From positions 744,001-808,000 of the forward strand of contig NZ_CP075529.1 in assembly GCF_025809055.1 (NCBI RefSeq): 64,000 nt of DNA. The letters run 5' to 3'. The notes under the pieces were generated by a model that worked only from the letters and a program-made list of their open reading frames with translations, ran no database searches and was not told where the DNA came from. The position numbers and the translations under genes were made by a program. Every line of letters begins with the position of its first letter. Position 1 is the stretch's first letter. This stretch comes from Devosia sp. Lineage in GTDB: Bacteria > Pseudomonadota > Alphaproteobacteria > Rhizobiales > Devosiaceae. This document shows, in pieces, positions 8,343-17,370 of this stretch.

Positions 8343-9458
8343 ATGCGTCTCTTCATCCTTGCCGGTGAACCTTCGGGCGATCGCATTGCCGCAGATCTGG
8401 TCGCCCGGCTCAAGAGCAAGATCGCGCTGACCCTGGACGGGGTCGGCGGCGCCGAAACGGCCGGGCAGGGGCTTCGGTCCCTGTTCCCGATGTCAGATCT
8501 TGCCGTCATGGGCGTGACTGATGTCATCATGCGGCTCCCCAAGCTGCTGTGGCGGCTTGAGCAAACGGCCCGCCACATCCTGCGCACGGCACCCGACATG
8601 GTCGTTCTGGTGGACGCGCAGGATTTTTCCCGGCTTCTGGCGGCCCGCCTCAGGCGGTTGGGATATCGCGGGAAGATCGTCCTGTGCGTGGCGCCTTCCG
8701 TGTGGGCGCGCCATCCGGAGCGCGCGGCCCGCATCCGGCCGCTCTTCGACGCCGTTCTTGCAGTTCTGCCGTTCGAGCCGGCGGTGATGGCCAGGCTGGG
8801 CGGTCCACCAACCACCTATATCGGGCACCCGGCCCTGGGCGACGCCAATCCCGCACCACAAGTGCGCGATGCCGGACCGCTTGTGCTGTTACCCGGTAGC
8901 AGGGACGGCGAACTGAGGCGGCACATGACCCTATTAGGCCAGATCGCAGCGGCGGTTGTCGACAGACCCGAAGTTTCCGGCATAGTCCTGCCAACGCTGC
9001 CCCACCTGCGTGCGCGATTGGAACGAGCGGTGGCCGACTGGGATGCGCCGGTGACCATCCTGGATCGGCGGCAGGATCGCACCGAACTCTACCGTCAGGC
9101 CATCGGCGCCGTCTGCGTCTCAGGCACCGTCACGCTCGAACTGGCCCTGGCCGGTGTGCCCATGGTCGTTCTCTATGCGCTCGATGGCCCTCAGTCGCGC
9201 ATCTATGAAAAGCTCGGCCGGCCGCAGGTTTCCCTGCCGAACATCATTCTCGACCGTCCGGTCGTCCCTGAGCTGGTCGAGGACGATCCGGCTTCTTCGC
9301 ACCTGCTCCCGTTGGTTACCGAGCTCGTCGGCAACAAAAAAGCCCGCCAGGACCAGATCACGGCCTTTGGCGAGCTTCTTGAACGCATGCAGAGCGGCGA
9401 AGCGCCTTATCTGCGGGAGGACCCGGCGGACCGGATCCTCGCAGTCTTGCGCAATTAG
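8343..9458 (+). CDS. lpxB: Lipid-A-disaccharide synthase
   Basis: Glycosyltransferase family 19 enzyme joining UDP-2,3-diacylglucosamine and lipid X to form the lipid A disaccharide. The 371-residue protein opens with the conserved AGEPSGDRIAADLV. It also contains the VLLPGSRDGELRRH nucleotide-site segment and the GTVTLELALAGVPMVVLY block. Start ATG 8343 follows GGGAGGTGG. The stop overlaps that of the convergent gltA by four bases, so no terminator fits between the two genes. Confidence 0.96.
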   Translation: MRLFILAGEPSGDRIAADLVARLKSKIALTLDGVGGAETAGQGLRSLFPMSDLAVMGVTDVIMRLPKLLWRLEQTARHILRTAPDMVVLVDAQDFSRLLAARLRRLGYRGKIVLCVAPSVWARHPERAARIRPLFDAVLAVLPFEPAVMARLGGPPTTYIGHPALGDANPAPQVRDAGPLVLLPGSRDGELRRHMTLLGQIAAAVVDRPEVSGIVLPTLPHLRARLERAVADWDAPVTILDRRQDRTELYRQAIGAVCVSGTVTLELALAGVPMVVLYALDGPQSRIYEKLGRPQVSLPNIILDRPVVPELVEDDPASSHLLPLVTELVGNKKARQDQITAFGELLERMQSGEAPYLREDPADRILAVLRN

Positions 9459-10744
9459 CGCGCGTCGATCGGCGTGTAGTCACGCGCGTCGGCGCCGTTG
9501 TACAGCTGGCGCGGACGACCGATCTTCTTCTGCGGGTCGCCGATCATTTCCTTCCACTGGCTGATCCAGCCCACGGTCCGGGCCACGGCGAACAGCACCG
9601 TGAACATCGAGGTGGGGAAGCCCATGGCCTCGAGGATAATGCCCGAATAGAAGTCGACGTTCGGATAGAGCTTGCGGTCGATGAAGTACTGATCTTCGAG
9701 CGCGATCCGTTCCAGTTCCTGGGCTACCTGCAGGGTCGGGTTGTTCTCGACACCCAAAATGGCCAGGACTTCCTTGGCCGTGGCCTGCATGACCTTGGCG
9801 CGCGGATCAAAGTTCTTGTAGACGCGGTGACCGAAGCCCATCAGGCGGAACGGGTCGTTCTTGTCCTTGGCGCGCGCGATGAACTCGGGAATGCGGTCAA
9901 CCGAACCGATTTCGCGCAACATGCTGAGGCACGCCTCGTTGGCCCCGCCATGGGCTGGGCCCCACAGGCAGGCCACACCAGCGGCGATACAGGCAAACGG
10001 GTTGGCGTCGGACGAGCCCGAGAGGCGAACGGTCGAGGTCGAAGCGTTCTGTTCGTGATCGGCATGCAGGGTGAAGATCAGGTCCATGGCGCGCGCCAGG
10101 CGCGGATCGACCTTGTATTCTTCGGCCGGGACCGAGAAGCACATGTAGAGGAAGTTGGCCGCGTAATCGAGATCGTTGCGCGGGTAAACGAAGGGCTGCC
10201 CGACCGAATACTTGTAGGCCATGGCGGCAATGGTCGGCATCTTGGCGATCATGCGGATCGAGGCAATTTCGCGCTGCTGCGGATCATTGATGTCGGTGGA
10301 GTCGTGGTAGAACGCAGCCATTGCGCCCACCACGCCGGTCATGATGGCCATCGGGTGCGCATCACGGCGGAAGCCCCGATAGAAATAGTGCATCTGCTCG
10401 TGCACCATCGTGTGGCGCGTCACCAGCTTCTCGAATTCCTTGTACTGGGTCTTGGTCGGCAATTCGCCGTAGAGCAGAAGGTAGCAGACTTCGAGATAGT
10501 TGGACTTGTCGGCCAATTGCTCGATCGGATAGCCCCGGTAGAGCAGTTCGCCCTTGTCGCCGTCGATATAGGTGATGGCGCTGTCACAGGCCGCGGTGGA
10601 GGTGAATCCCGGATCGTATGTGAACAGGCCGGTCTTTGCATAAAGCGAACGGATATCCATCACGTCCGGACCAACGCTTCCGCTCAGGATGGGGAATTCG
10701 TGGGTCTGGTCTCCGATGACGAGTTTGGCGACTTTATCGGTCAT
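9455..10744 (-). CDS. gltA: Citrate synthase (type II, hexameric class)
   Basis: Condenses acetyl-CoA and oxaloacetate in the TCA cycle. The 429-residue length and the N-terminal beta-rich domain (KVAKLVIGDQTHEFPILSG) are those of Gram-negative type II enzymes. Catalytic regions are visible as LHADHEQNASTSTVR, MGFGHRVYKN and NVDFYSGIIL (Asp). Start ATG 10744 is preceded by GAGGAGACC. It follows gltX on the same strand after 186 bases that hold an imperfect palindrome. The gltX-gltA proximity is typical of Hyphomicrobiales. Confidence 0.97.
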   Translation of the reverse strand: MTDKVAKLVIGDQTHEFPILSGSVGPDVMDIRSLYAKTGLFTYDPGFTSTAACDSAITYIDGDKGELLYRGYPIEQLADKSNYLEVCYLLLYGELPTKTQYKEFEKLVTRHTMVHEQMHYFYRGFRRDAHPMAIMTGVVGAMAAFYHDSTDINDPQQREIASIRMIAKMPTIAAMAYKYSVGQPFVYPRNDLDYAANFLYMCFSVPAEEYKVDPRLARAMDLIFTLHADHEQNASTSTVRLSGSSDANPFACIAAGVACLWGPAHGGANEACLSMLREIGSVDRIPEFIARAKDKNDPFRLMGFGHRVYKNFDPRAKVMQATAKEVLAILGVENNPTLQVAQELERIALEDQYFIDRKLYPNVDFYSGIILEAMGFPTSMFTVLFAVARTVGWISQWKEMIGDPQKKIGRPRQLYNGADARDYTPIDAR

Positions 10745-10867
10745 TGAGGTCTCCTCGCTATGCCTCGTGCACCCGCAGAATACATATGTTTTCCGGGGAC
10801 GAGGCGGCGTCCTGAGGACGCGAAATAATCCCGAGCACAGGTATCAGGTCTTGTGCGGTGCAAGCAA

Positions 10868-10896
10868 CCGATAGGTAAGTATGACTTATCTATCGG
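10868..10896. promoter_or_regulatory. 29-bp imperfect palindrome between gltX and gltA
   Basis: CCGATAGGTAAGT and ACTTATCTATCGG form 13-base arms that match at 12 positions around a 3-base centre. The element is AT-richer than its surroundings. It lies 35 bases beyond the gltX stop and about 125 bases ahead of gltA. No T tract follows on the minus strand. An operator or a weak terminator are both possible. Confidence 0.45.
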
Positions 10897-10930
10897 ACAG
10901 CTTGGCGACAGTTTCGGATTTGCGCCGAAA

Positions 10931-12343
10931 TCAGCCGATCTGGTCACCGAGTCGGGCCAGGCTTTCCTCGCGCCCGATCAGCACCATCACCTCGAAAATC
11001 CCCGGAGAAACAGTGCGTCCGGTCAGCGCGGCGCGTAGCGGCTGCGCCAGCTTTCCGAGCTTGAGACCCTTTTCCTCGGCCAGCTTGCGCATGGCAGCAT
11101 CGATGGCGGGCACTGACCAATCGGCAAGACCCCCTAACGTATCGGCAATGCCTGTCAGCACCACCCTGGACTCGTCTGTCAAAAGGGCCGCAGCAGCGGC
11201 ATCCGGCTGAATGGGGCGCAGGGCATAGATGAACTGCGCAAGGTCGATCAGTTCCAGCACGGTCTTGGCGCGTGGCTGCAACTCGGGCAGGGCGGCCAGC
11301 ACCACATTGTGATTGGCCTTCAGCCCCTCGGCATCCGCATCGCGGCCGACTTCCCGCGCGGTATCGACCATCACCTGGTATAGGTAGGTCGGATCGGCCT
11401 CGCGGATATAGTGGCCGTTGATATTCTCGAGTTTGACAAAATCGAAGCGCGCGGCGCCCTTGTTGAGGGCCTCGAGCGAGAACCACTCGACCATCTGATC
11501 GGTCGAGAAGAACTCGTCATCGCCGTGGCTCCAGCCAAGCCGGGCGAGGTAGTTGCGGACGGCGGCCGGCAGATAGCCCATCTGGCGGTAGGCCTCCACG
11601 CCGAGGGCCCCATGGCGCTTGGACAGCTTGGCGCCGTCCGGCCCGTGGATCAGCGGGATATGGGCCATCTCCGGCACGGTCCAGCCCATGGCGTTGTAGA
11701 TGACGATCTGGCGCGCCGCATTGGTCAGGTGGTCGTCGCCGCGAATGATGTGGGTCACGCCCATATCGTGATCGTCGACCACCACGGCGTGCATATAGGT
11801 CGGGGTGCCATCGGAGCGCAGGATGATGAAATCATCCAGGTTCTCGGTCTTGAACACCACATCGCCCTGCACGTGATCGCGAACGACGATTTCGCCACTC
11901 AACGGCGCCTTGATGCGAATGACCGGCTTGATGCCCTCGGGTGCTTCCGAGGCGTCGCGATCCCGCCAATAGCCGTTATAGCGCGGAGGCTTGCCGGCCG
12001 CACGGGCCTCCTCACGCATCTGGTCCAGTTCCTCGGGTGAACAATAGCAATAGTAAGCATGGCCCATCGCCACCAGTTCACGGGCGACATCGGCGTGGCG
12101 TGCCGCACGCCCGAACTGGCTGATCGGCTCGCCGTCCCAGTCGAGACCAAGCCACTTGAGACCATCGATGAGGGCCGTAACCGCTGCCTCGGTGGAGCGC
12201 TCACGGTCGGTATCCTCGATGCGCAGCAGCATCTTGCCACCCTGGTTTTTCGCAAACGCCCAGGAGAACAGAGCCGTGCGCGCTCCACCAATGTGGAGAT
12301 AGCCGGTGGGCGAGGGGGCGAAGCGGGTAACAACCTGAGACAT
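10931..12343 (-). CDS. gltX: Glutamyl-tRNA synthetase
   Basis: Class I aminoacyl-tRNA synthetase. The HIGH motif appears as HIGG in FAPSPTGYLHIGGARTALF (His at residue 17) and the KMSKS loop as KLSKRHG. I start at the ATG at 12343 giving 470 residues, because conservation begins at MSQVVTRFAPSPTG. The in-frame extension upstream of it has no family resemblance. In such bacteria GltX may be discriminating or not; that cannot be decided from this sequence. It is divergent from comEC, with 72 bases between the starts. Confidence 0.96.
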   Translation of the reverse strand: MSQVVTRFAPSPTGYLHIGGARTALFSWAFAKNQGGKMLLRIEDTDRERSTEAAVTALIDGLKWLGLDWDGEPISQFGRAARHADVARELVAMGHAYYCYCSPEELDQMREEARAAGKPPRYNGYWRDRDASEAPEGIKPVIRIKAPLSGEIVVRDHVQGDVVFKTENLDDFIILRSDGTPTYMHAVVVDDHDMGVTHIIRGDDHLTNAARQIVIYNAMGWTVPEMAHIPLIHGPDGAKLSKRHGALGVEAYRQMGYLPAAVRNYLARLGWSHGDDEFFSTDQMVEWFSLEALNKGAARFDFVKLENINGHYIREADPTYLYQVMVDTAREVGRDADAEGLKANHNVVLAALPELQPRAKTVLELIDLAQFIYALRPIQPDAAAAALLTDESRVVLTGIADTLGGLADWSVPAIDAAMRKLAEEKGLKLGKLAQPLRAALTGRTVSPGIFEVMVLIGREESLARLGDQIG

Positions 12344-12415
12344 GGCAACCGAGGGATTTGAGGAATTGCGGGCCGTGTGTAGCATAGGCGGGCTTGAGCG
12401 CAAGGGCGGGGCGTC

Positions 12416-12862
12416 GTGGGGCTTGAAACGGCGGGCAGGGGAGCAGGAGCAAATGCCGGGCGCCAATGGCCGCCGGCGGCATCTTCCATTGCGCCCTATG
12501 CACGCTGGCTGGCGTCATTCTCCAATGCCCTCGACAGCGCAACGAGTAACCGGCGCCTCTTTGTCCTGTTGCCCTTCGGGCTGATCCTGGGCCTGTGTCT
12601 CTATGCCGTCCTGCTGGATGAGCCAGCCGGCCACATGCTGGTTGCCGGCTCACTTCTCGCCCTGGCCTGCACGCTGGCGGCCTGGTGGATGCGGTCGCTG
12701 TTCTGGGTGCGAACATGCGTACAGATTGCGGCGGTCTGGCTCGGCTTCTGCCTGCTACCCATTCACGCCGTCCTGTTCGGTACGCCCATGCTGGCATGGC
12801 CGGCCTATGGGACCTACTCGGCTGTCGTTGACGAGGTGATTTCCGCGGACGCGGAGGCCACA
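12416..12862 (+). pseudogene. comEC: comEC, 5' fragment, interrupted by an insertion sequence
   Basis: About 149 codons from GTG 12416 up to the insertion point. They encode the N-terminal part of a ComEC/Rec2 DNA-uptake channel: a short cytoplasmic lead, then closely spaced hydrophobic helices (FVLLPFGLILGLCLYAVLL and following). The frame reaches EAT exactly at the target duplication. It then runs into the transposon and ends in foreign sequence at 13123. Removing the element and one duplication copy rejoins it in frame with the 3' fragment. It starts opposite gltX, the usual neighbour in Hyphomicrobiales. Confidence 0.85.
12854..12862. repeat. Target site duplication, left copy
   Basis: GAGGCCACA, identical to 14185-14193 on the other side of the insertion sequence. 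It is read as Glu-Ala-Thr in the comEC frame on both sides. Confidence 0.93.
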
Positions 12863-14184
12863 GGGACTGTCAGTAATTTCGTGTGTGGCGGGCGATTGCA
12901 CTATTACGCCGCCATGGCGCGAATGAAGCGCTCGCCGAAGATGACGGCGAACTGCGCCTTGGCCATGGACCACTCACGTGGCGGCATTTTCCACTCTTTC
13001 TCTGACCGGTTCAAGATCAGATACAGCAGCTTGGTGGCGGCATCGTCGCTGGGGAAGTGGCCCCTGGCCCTGACCGCCCGCCGCAGCTTTGAGTTCAGCG
13101 CCTCGATGGCGTTTGTGGTGTAGACGATCCTGCGGACCTCATCAGGGAAGGCAAAGAACGGGATAACCTCGCTCCAGGCGCGCCGCCAGCTCTGGCCGAT
13201 GGCGGGATAGCGCTGGCCCCAGAAGCCGGCGTCGAAGTCCGTCAGGGCCTTTTCGGCGGCGTCGGCATCGGTGGCGCGGTAAATCTGCTTGAGCGCACTC
13301 GCCAACCCCTTGCGGTCCTTCCAGGAGACGAAGTCCATCGAGTTGCGCAGCAGATGGACGATGCAGGTCTGAACCACCGTCTCGGGGAATACGGCAGTAA
13401 TCGCTTCAGGGAAGCCTTTGAGGCCATCGACGACTGCCAGCAGGATATCCTCGGTGCCGCGGTTCTTGAGCTCGTTCATCACCCGCAGCCAGAACTTGGC
13501 GCCTTCATTCTGCTCGAGCCACAGGCCCAGCACTTCCTTGGCGCCATCGGCGCGCACCCCCAGGGCGATATGGATCGCCTTGTTGCGCACCATGCCCTCG
13601 TCGCGGATCTTGACCCGGATGGCATCGAAAAAGACCAGAGGGTAAATCGGATCGAGCGGCCGCTGCTGCCAGGTGGCAACCTCATCGAGGACAGCGTCGG
13701 TCACCGTACTGATCAGGGCCGGCGACACATCGATACCATACAGGTCGCGCAGGTGGCCCGCGATCTCCCTGGTGCTCATGCCGCGGGCATACATCGACAC
13801 GATCTTGTCGTCGAAGCCTGGAAAGCGGCGTTGGTACTTGGCAATCAGCTGCGGATCAAAGCTGGACTGCCGATCACGCGGCACATCAATCTCAAGCTTG
13901 CCGGTCTCGGTCGTCACCGTCTTGCGGCCATAACCGTTGCGCGTGTTGCCGGCGCCATCTTCGCCGGACAGATGGTGGTCCATCTCTGCGTTCAAAGCGC
14001 GTTCGGTCAACGCCTTCTTCAGCGAATCCAGCAAACCGCCTTGCTCAAAGGCCGCACTGGCAGCGCCACCAGCCAGAAGCTGATCGAGAAGTTCATTTGG
14101 GATGGCAGGCTCTTTGCGTCGAGACATATGGGACTCCTTGTTTACCCATTATGCCCGACCACACACGAAAATCCTGACACTCCC
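12863..14184 (-). mobile_element. IS256-family insertion sequence, complete, 1322 bp
   Basis: A full-length element inserted in comEC. The terminal inverted repeats are GGGACTGTCAGTAATTT (left end) and GGGAGTGTCAGGATTTT (right end, read inward). They agree at 23 of the first 26 positions. The 9-bp direct repeat GAGGCCACA lies at 12854-12862 and 14185-14193, the size expected for this family. One intact transposase gene fills the element on the minus strand. Intact ends, perfect duplication and open transposase indicate a recent and probably active insertion. Confidence 0.95.
12904..14127 (-). CDS. IS256-family transposase (mutator type)
   Basis: A 407-residue DDE transposase of the Transposase_mut family. 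Candidate catalytic residues are the Asp in VFFDAIRVK, the Asp in AVVDGLKGFPEA and the Glu in TTNAIEALNSKLRR. The conserved CIVHLLRNSMDFV block and an N-terminal helix-turn-helix-like region (SMYARGMSTREIAGHL) are present. It fills almost the whole element between the inverted repeats and has no frameshift. The long plus-strand open frame opposite it is only its antisense shadow joined to the comEC 3' fragment. Confidence 0.96.
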   Translation of the reverse strand: MSRRKEPAIPNELLDQLLAGGAASAAFEQGGLLDSLKKALTERALNAEMDHHLSGEDGAGNTRNGYGRKTVTTETGKLEIDVPRDRQSSFDPQLIAKYQRRFPGFDDKIVSMYARGMSTREIAGHLRDLYGIDVSPALISTVTDAVLDEVATWQQRPLDPIYPLVFFDAIRVKIRDEGMVRNKAIHIALGVRADGAKEVLGLWLEQNEGAKFWLRVMNELKNRGTEDILLAVVDGLKGFPEAITAVFPETVVQTCIVHLLRNSMDFVSWKDRKGLASALKQIYRATDADAAEKALTDFDAGFWGQRYPAIGQSWRRAWSEVIPFFAFPDEVRRIVYTTNAIEALNSKLRRAVRARGHFPSDDAATKLLYLILNRSEKEWKMPPREWSMAKAQFAVIFGERFIRAMAA

Positions 14185-14193
14185 GAGGCCACA
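14185..14193. repeat. Target site duplication, right copy
   Basis: GAGGCCACA, identical to 12854-12862. The comEC frame continues from it as EATRLIVSSLTP. Confidence 0.93.
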
Positions 14194-15873
14194 CGGCTGA
14201 TCGTTTCGAGCCTGACACCGATCGATGGGGCACGGGCACTCGACATTAGCCGGGCGCGCCTCTTCCTGCCGCCTGAACCGAAACTCCTGCCGGGCGACAG
14301 CTTCATCGCCCCTCTCCGGCTTGCACCTGTACCCGGTCCCGTCCTGCCCGGCGCGCATGATGGTCAGTTTCACGCCTATTTCATCGGCGTCGGGGCCTAT
14401 GGCTCTGCGACAGGTACGATCGAAAGGATTGGACAGGGCTCGAACATTGATCTCGCCCGGCAGGCGCAGGCGATCCGCAGCCATATCGCGGGTCGGATCG
14501 ACCTGGCGCTTGACGGGCGCAGCGCGGCCATTGGCAAGGCCATGGTCGTCGGGGACCAGAGCGATATCACCGATGACACAAGGGACGTGATGGCCGCTTC
14601 CGGTCTTGCCCATATCTATTCGATCTCGGGCCTGCATCTGTCCATCGTGGCCGGCGGCATCTACTGGCTGGTGCGGCTGGCACTCGCCTCCATCCCGGCC
14701 CTTATGGCTCTGCCGATCAAGAAAATTGCCGCGGCCACCGGGATTGTTGCCGCCTTTCTCTACCTGCTGCTGGCCGGCGGCATGAGCAATGTTCCGGCTT
14801 TCCGCTCAACGCTGATGCTGGCCCTGATCTTCGGTGCCGTGCTCGCCGGACGGCGGGCGCTCACCATGCGCAATGTCGGACTGGCTGCGATCCTCATCAT
14901 CCTGATTGATCCGGCCAGCGTCTTCCGCCCCAGCTTCCAGTTGTCGTTTGCTGCGGTGGTCGGCCTCATCGGCATCTACGAGCTGCCGCGCTCCCAGTTT
15001 GGCGCCAGCAACGCGGTCGAACGCCTTTGGTCCCTCGCGACTGCCACGGCCTGGACGAGCTTCATCGCGGGGGCCGCGACGCTGCTGTTTTCGGCATACC
15101 ACTTCCAGCAGACCGCGCCACTCAGCGTACTCGGCAACGTCATGGCGCTGCCCTTTGTTGGTCTCATCATGTGGGCCGGCGTTGTCGCCATGCTCCTCAT
15201 GCCCCTTGGACTGGATACGATTGGTTTCGTGGCCATGGGCTGGGGCATCGACGGCATGCTGCTCGTCGCCGAAACCGTCGCCGCCTGGAGCCAGGGCCTC
15301 ACCGGCAATCCCTTGCTTTCGGGCTGGACCCTGATGGCGGCCCTGGCCGCGCTCGCCTGGTTCGCCTTCATCGAAGATCACTGGCGCCTCGCCGCACTTG
15401 CACTTCTCGTGCCCCTGGTGCTGGTGTTTGGCCTCGAACCGCGTCCCGATATTCTCATCGCCGATACGACACAGGCCGTTGCGGTGCGCGACGGAGATGG
15501 CATGGCCCTGGCCAGCGGTCGCGCCGGCAGCTTTGCCGTCGATGTCTGGAGCCGCCACTACCAGACCGAGATTGCCGCCGCGCATAGTGGCACCCGATGC
15601 GATGGATTGGCCTGCGTCGTGGAGGCAGGTGTCTTCTCGCTATCCATCGTTCGCAATCCGTCGGCCTTTGCCGAAGACTGCGGCATGCACGACCTGATCA
15701 TCGCCCGGATCGCCATACCGGCGTGGTGCGCCAGTCAGCAGCCAGCGATCGGCCCCGACGATCTGGCGCGCGGCGGCGTTCAATGGCTGCGCTGGGACGC
15801 GGGAGATCAGGATTTCGAGATACGTCCTGCCATTCCGAACCCGAACCGGCCCTGGCGCATCCCCGCCCGTTGA
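14185..15873 (+). pseudogene. comEC: comEC, 3' fragment (competence domain and tail)
   Basis: The remaining roughly 560 codons of ComEC, without a native start. The Competence domain is plain: HIYSISGLHLSIVAGGIYWL followed by many membrane helices, ending with LLSGWTLMAALAALAWF. The soluble tail from about 15430 lacks the HxHxDH metal motif of the metallo-beta-lactamase domain found in Firmicutes ComEC, as is common for alphaproteobacterial homologues. Joined with the 5' part the intact protein would be about 709 residues. DNA uptake through ComEC should be abolished in this strain unless another copy exists. Confidence 0.88.
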
Positions 15874-15882
15874 CCTGCAAGT

Positions 15883-16758
15883 TCAGAGAACGATACGCGC
15901 CTCAGGCAGGCCGGCAACGTCGAGATCAATGTAGAACACGCCGCCCGCCACCTTTTCGGCGGCCAAGGCCTCTGCCGACATCGTCTTGTTGGCAGTGGTA
16001 AGGAACAGCCTCTTGAGGTCCTTTCCGCCGAATGCGGGGCAGGTCACCTGGCTTACCGGGACATCGACCACGCGATCAATCGTGCCGTCTGGCGCGTAGC
16101 GAATGACGCAGTTTCCGCCCCACCGGGCGTTCCAGACATATCCCTCGCTATCGACAACCGCCCCATCGGGATGACCGGGGTGGTCAGCCACGTCCGCAAA
16201 CAGCACCCACTCACCAGACGGCAGGCCTGTATCCGGGTCGGTCGCGCATTTCAGGATCTTCTGCGTCGGCGTATCCGTCCAATAGGCCGTGCGGCCATCG
16301 GGCGAAAAGCAGGTCGCATTGGGAATTGCCGCGTTCTCGATGATGCGGGTCAACGAGCCGGCGCGGTAGTGATAGACCGAACCATCCTTTGGTCCTTCGT
16401 CCTTGACCATGGTGCCGATCCAGAACGCGCCCGAGGGATGGACACGGCTGTCATTGGTGCGGTTGGCCGGAATATCGGCCTCAATAGCCGCAATCGACTC
16501 GATGGCGCCGCTGCTCAGATTGAACCGCTTGAGGCCAGTTTCCGTGGCCAGGGCAAGATTCTCGTCGTCGATGATGGCCGCCGCCGCGACGACTTCGCCA
16601 AAGTGCCACTCGCCGGACGGGGTGCCATCTTCGGTCACGGCAAACAGCACGCGATTGTTGATGTCGAACCAGAACAGTTTCTGCAGGCCATCGTGCCAGA
16701 ACGGGCCTTCGCCCAGGGCACACTGACTATCGACGAGCAGCTTGGCTACTGGATTCAA
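15883..16758 (-). CDS. SMP-30/gluconolactonase family sugar lactone lactonase
   Basis: A 291-residue six-bladed propeller enzyme that hydrolyses an aldonolactone to the free acid. Metal-ligand positions are visible as Glu17 in LGEGPFW, the Asn/Asp of RTNDSRVHPSGAFWIG, and the Asp of HPDGAVVDSEGYVW. Translation begins at TTG 16758, overlapping the aldolase stop as TTGA, with CAGGAG just upstream. Its operon partners are KDPGal-type aldolase and 2-keto-3-deoxygalactonokinase, so galactonolactone is the most likely substrate. L-arabonolactone or xylonolactone cannot be excluded. Confidence 0.85.
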   Translation of the reverse strand: MNPVAKLLVDSQCALGEGPFWHDGLQKLFWFDINNRVLFAVTEDGTPSGEWHFGEVVAAAAIIDDENLALATETGLKRFNLSSGAIESIAAIEADIPANRTNDSRVHPSGAFWIGTMVKDEGPKDGSVYHYRAGSLTRIIENAAIPNATCFSPDGRTAYWTDTPTQKILKCATDPDTGLPSGEWVLFADVADHPGHPDGAVVDSEGYVWNARWGGNCVIRYAPDGTIDRVVDVPVSQVTCPAFGGKDLKRLFLTTANKTMSAEALAAEKVAGGVFYIDLDVAGLPEARIVL

Positions 16759-17366
16759 CGCGAAACTCCTGTGTCATAGGCGGCGACAGCAATCGCTGCG
16801 CGCTCGGCCACGTCCGCCACGGTCATGCCCGGCTTGAAGATATAGGTCCCGAGACCGAACCCGGTGCAACCGACCGCGAAGAACTCGTGGAAGTTGTCGG
16901 GATTGGCGCCGCCGACGGCATAGACCGGCAAGTCCGGCGGAAGAACCGCCTTCATGGCCTTGATGCCCTTGGCGCCAAGGACCTCGGCCGGAAAGAATTT
17001 CAGGCCGGTCGCGCCGGCACGGATCGCCGAGAAGGCATCGGTCGGCGAAAAGACGCCGGGATAGGATTTGAGGCCCAGTTCGATGGTTTCCACGATCACA
17101 GCGGGGTTGGTGTCCGGCGAGACGATGAACGAACCACCGGCGCCGGCCACGGCGCGCACATCTTCCGGCGTTAGCACCGTTCCGGCGCCGATCTCTGCCC
17201 GGTCGGAGAGGGCCGCTGCGGCGCGGCCGATGCTGTCCACGGCATTGGGCGAATTGAGCGGCACTTCGATCAGGGTAATTCCAGCCTCGACCAGGGCCGT
17301 GCAGACCGGCACGGCCTCGTCCGGCGTGATGCCGCGCAGGATGGCAATGATGTGACGATGCGCCAT
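16755..17366 (-). CDS. dgoA: 2-dehydro-3-deoxy-6-phosphogalactonate aldolase (KDPG/KDPGal family)
   Basis: Class I aldolase splitting 2-keto-3-deoxy-6-phosphogalactonate into pyruvate and glyceraldehyde-3-phosphate. The 203-residue TIM barrel shows AILRG at residues 8-12, EVPLNSPNA at 34-42 and the Schiff-base lysine (about residue 123) in GLKFFPAEVLGAKG. I use ATG 17366, which follows AAGGAT overlapping the dgoK stop. Neighbouring dgoK makes the phosphorylated substrate, which favours the galactonate aldolase over the gluconate (Eda) enzyme. Confidence 0.88.
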   Translation of the reverse strand: MAHRHIIAILRGITPDEAVPVCTALVEAGITLIEVPLNSPNAVDSIGRAAAALSDRAEIGAGTVLTPEDVRAVAGAGGSFIVSPDTNPAVIVETIELGLKSYPGVFSPTDAFSAIRAGATGLKFFPAEVLGAKGIKAMKAVLPPDLPVYAVGGANPDNFHEFFAVGCTGFGLGTYIFKPGMTVADVAERAAIAVAAYDTGVSR

Positions 17367-17370
17367 GGGA

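Noticed and set aside
13354..15873. A single plus-strand open frame of 839 codons covering the transposase antisense and the comEC 3' part
   Set aside because: The first 277 codons are the antisense of the transposase and show no protein family. The frame is continuous only by chance across the right end of the element.
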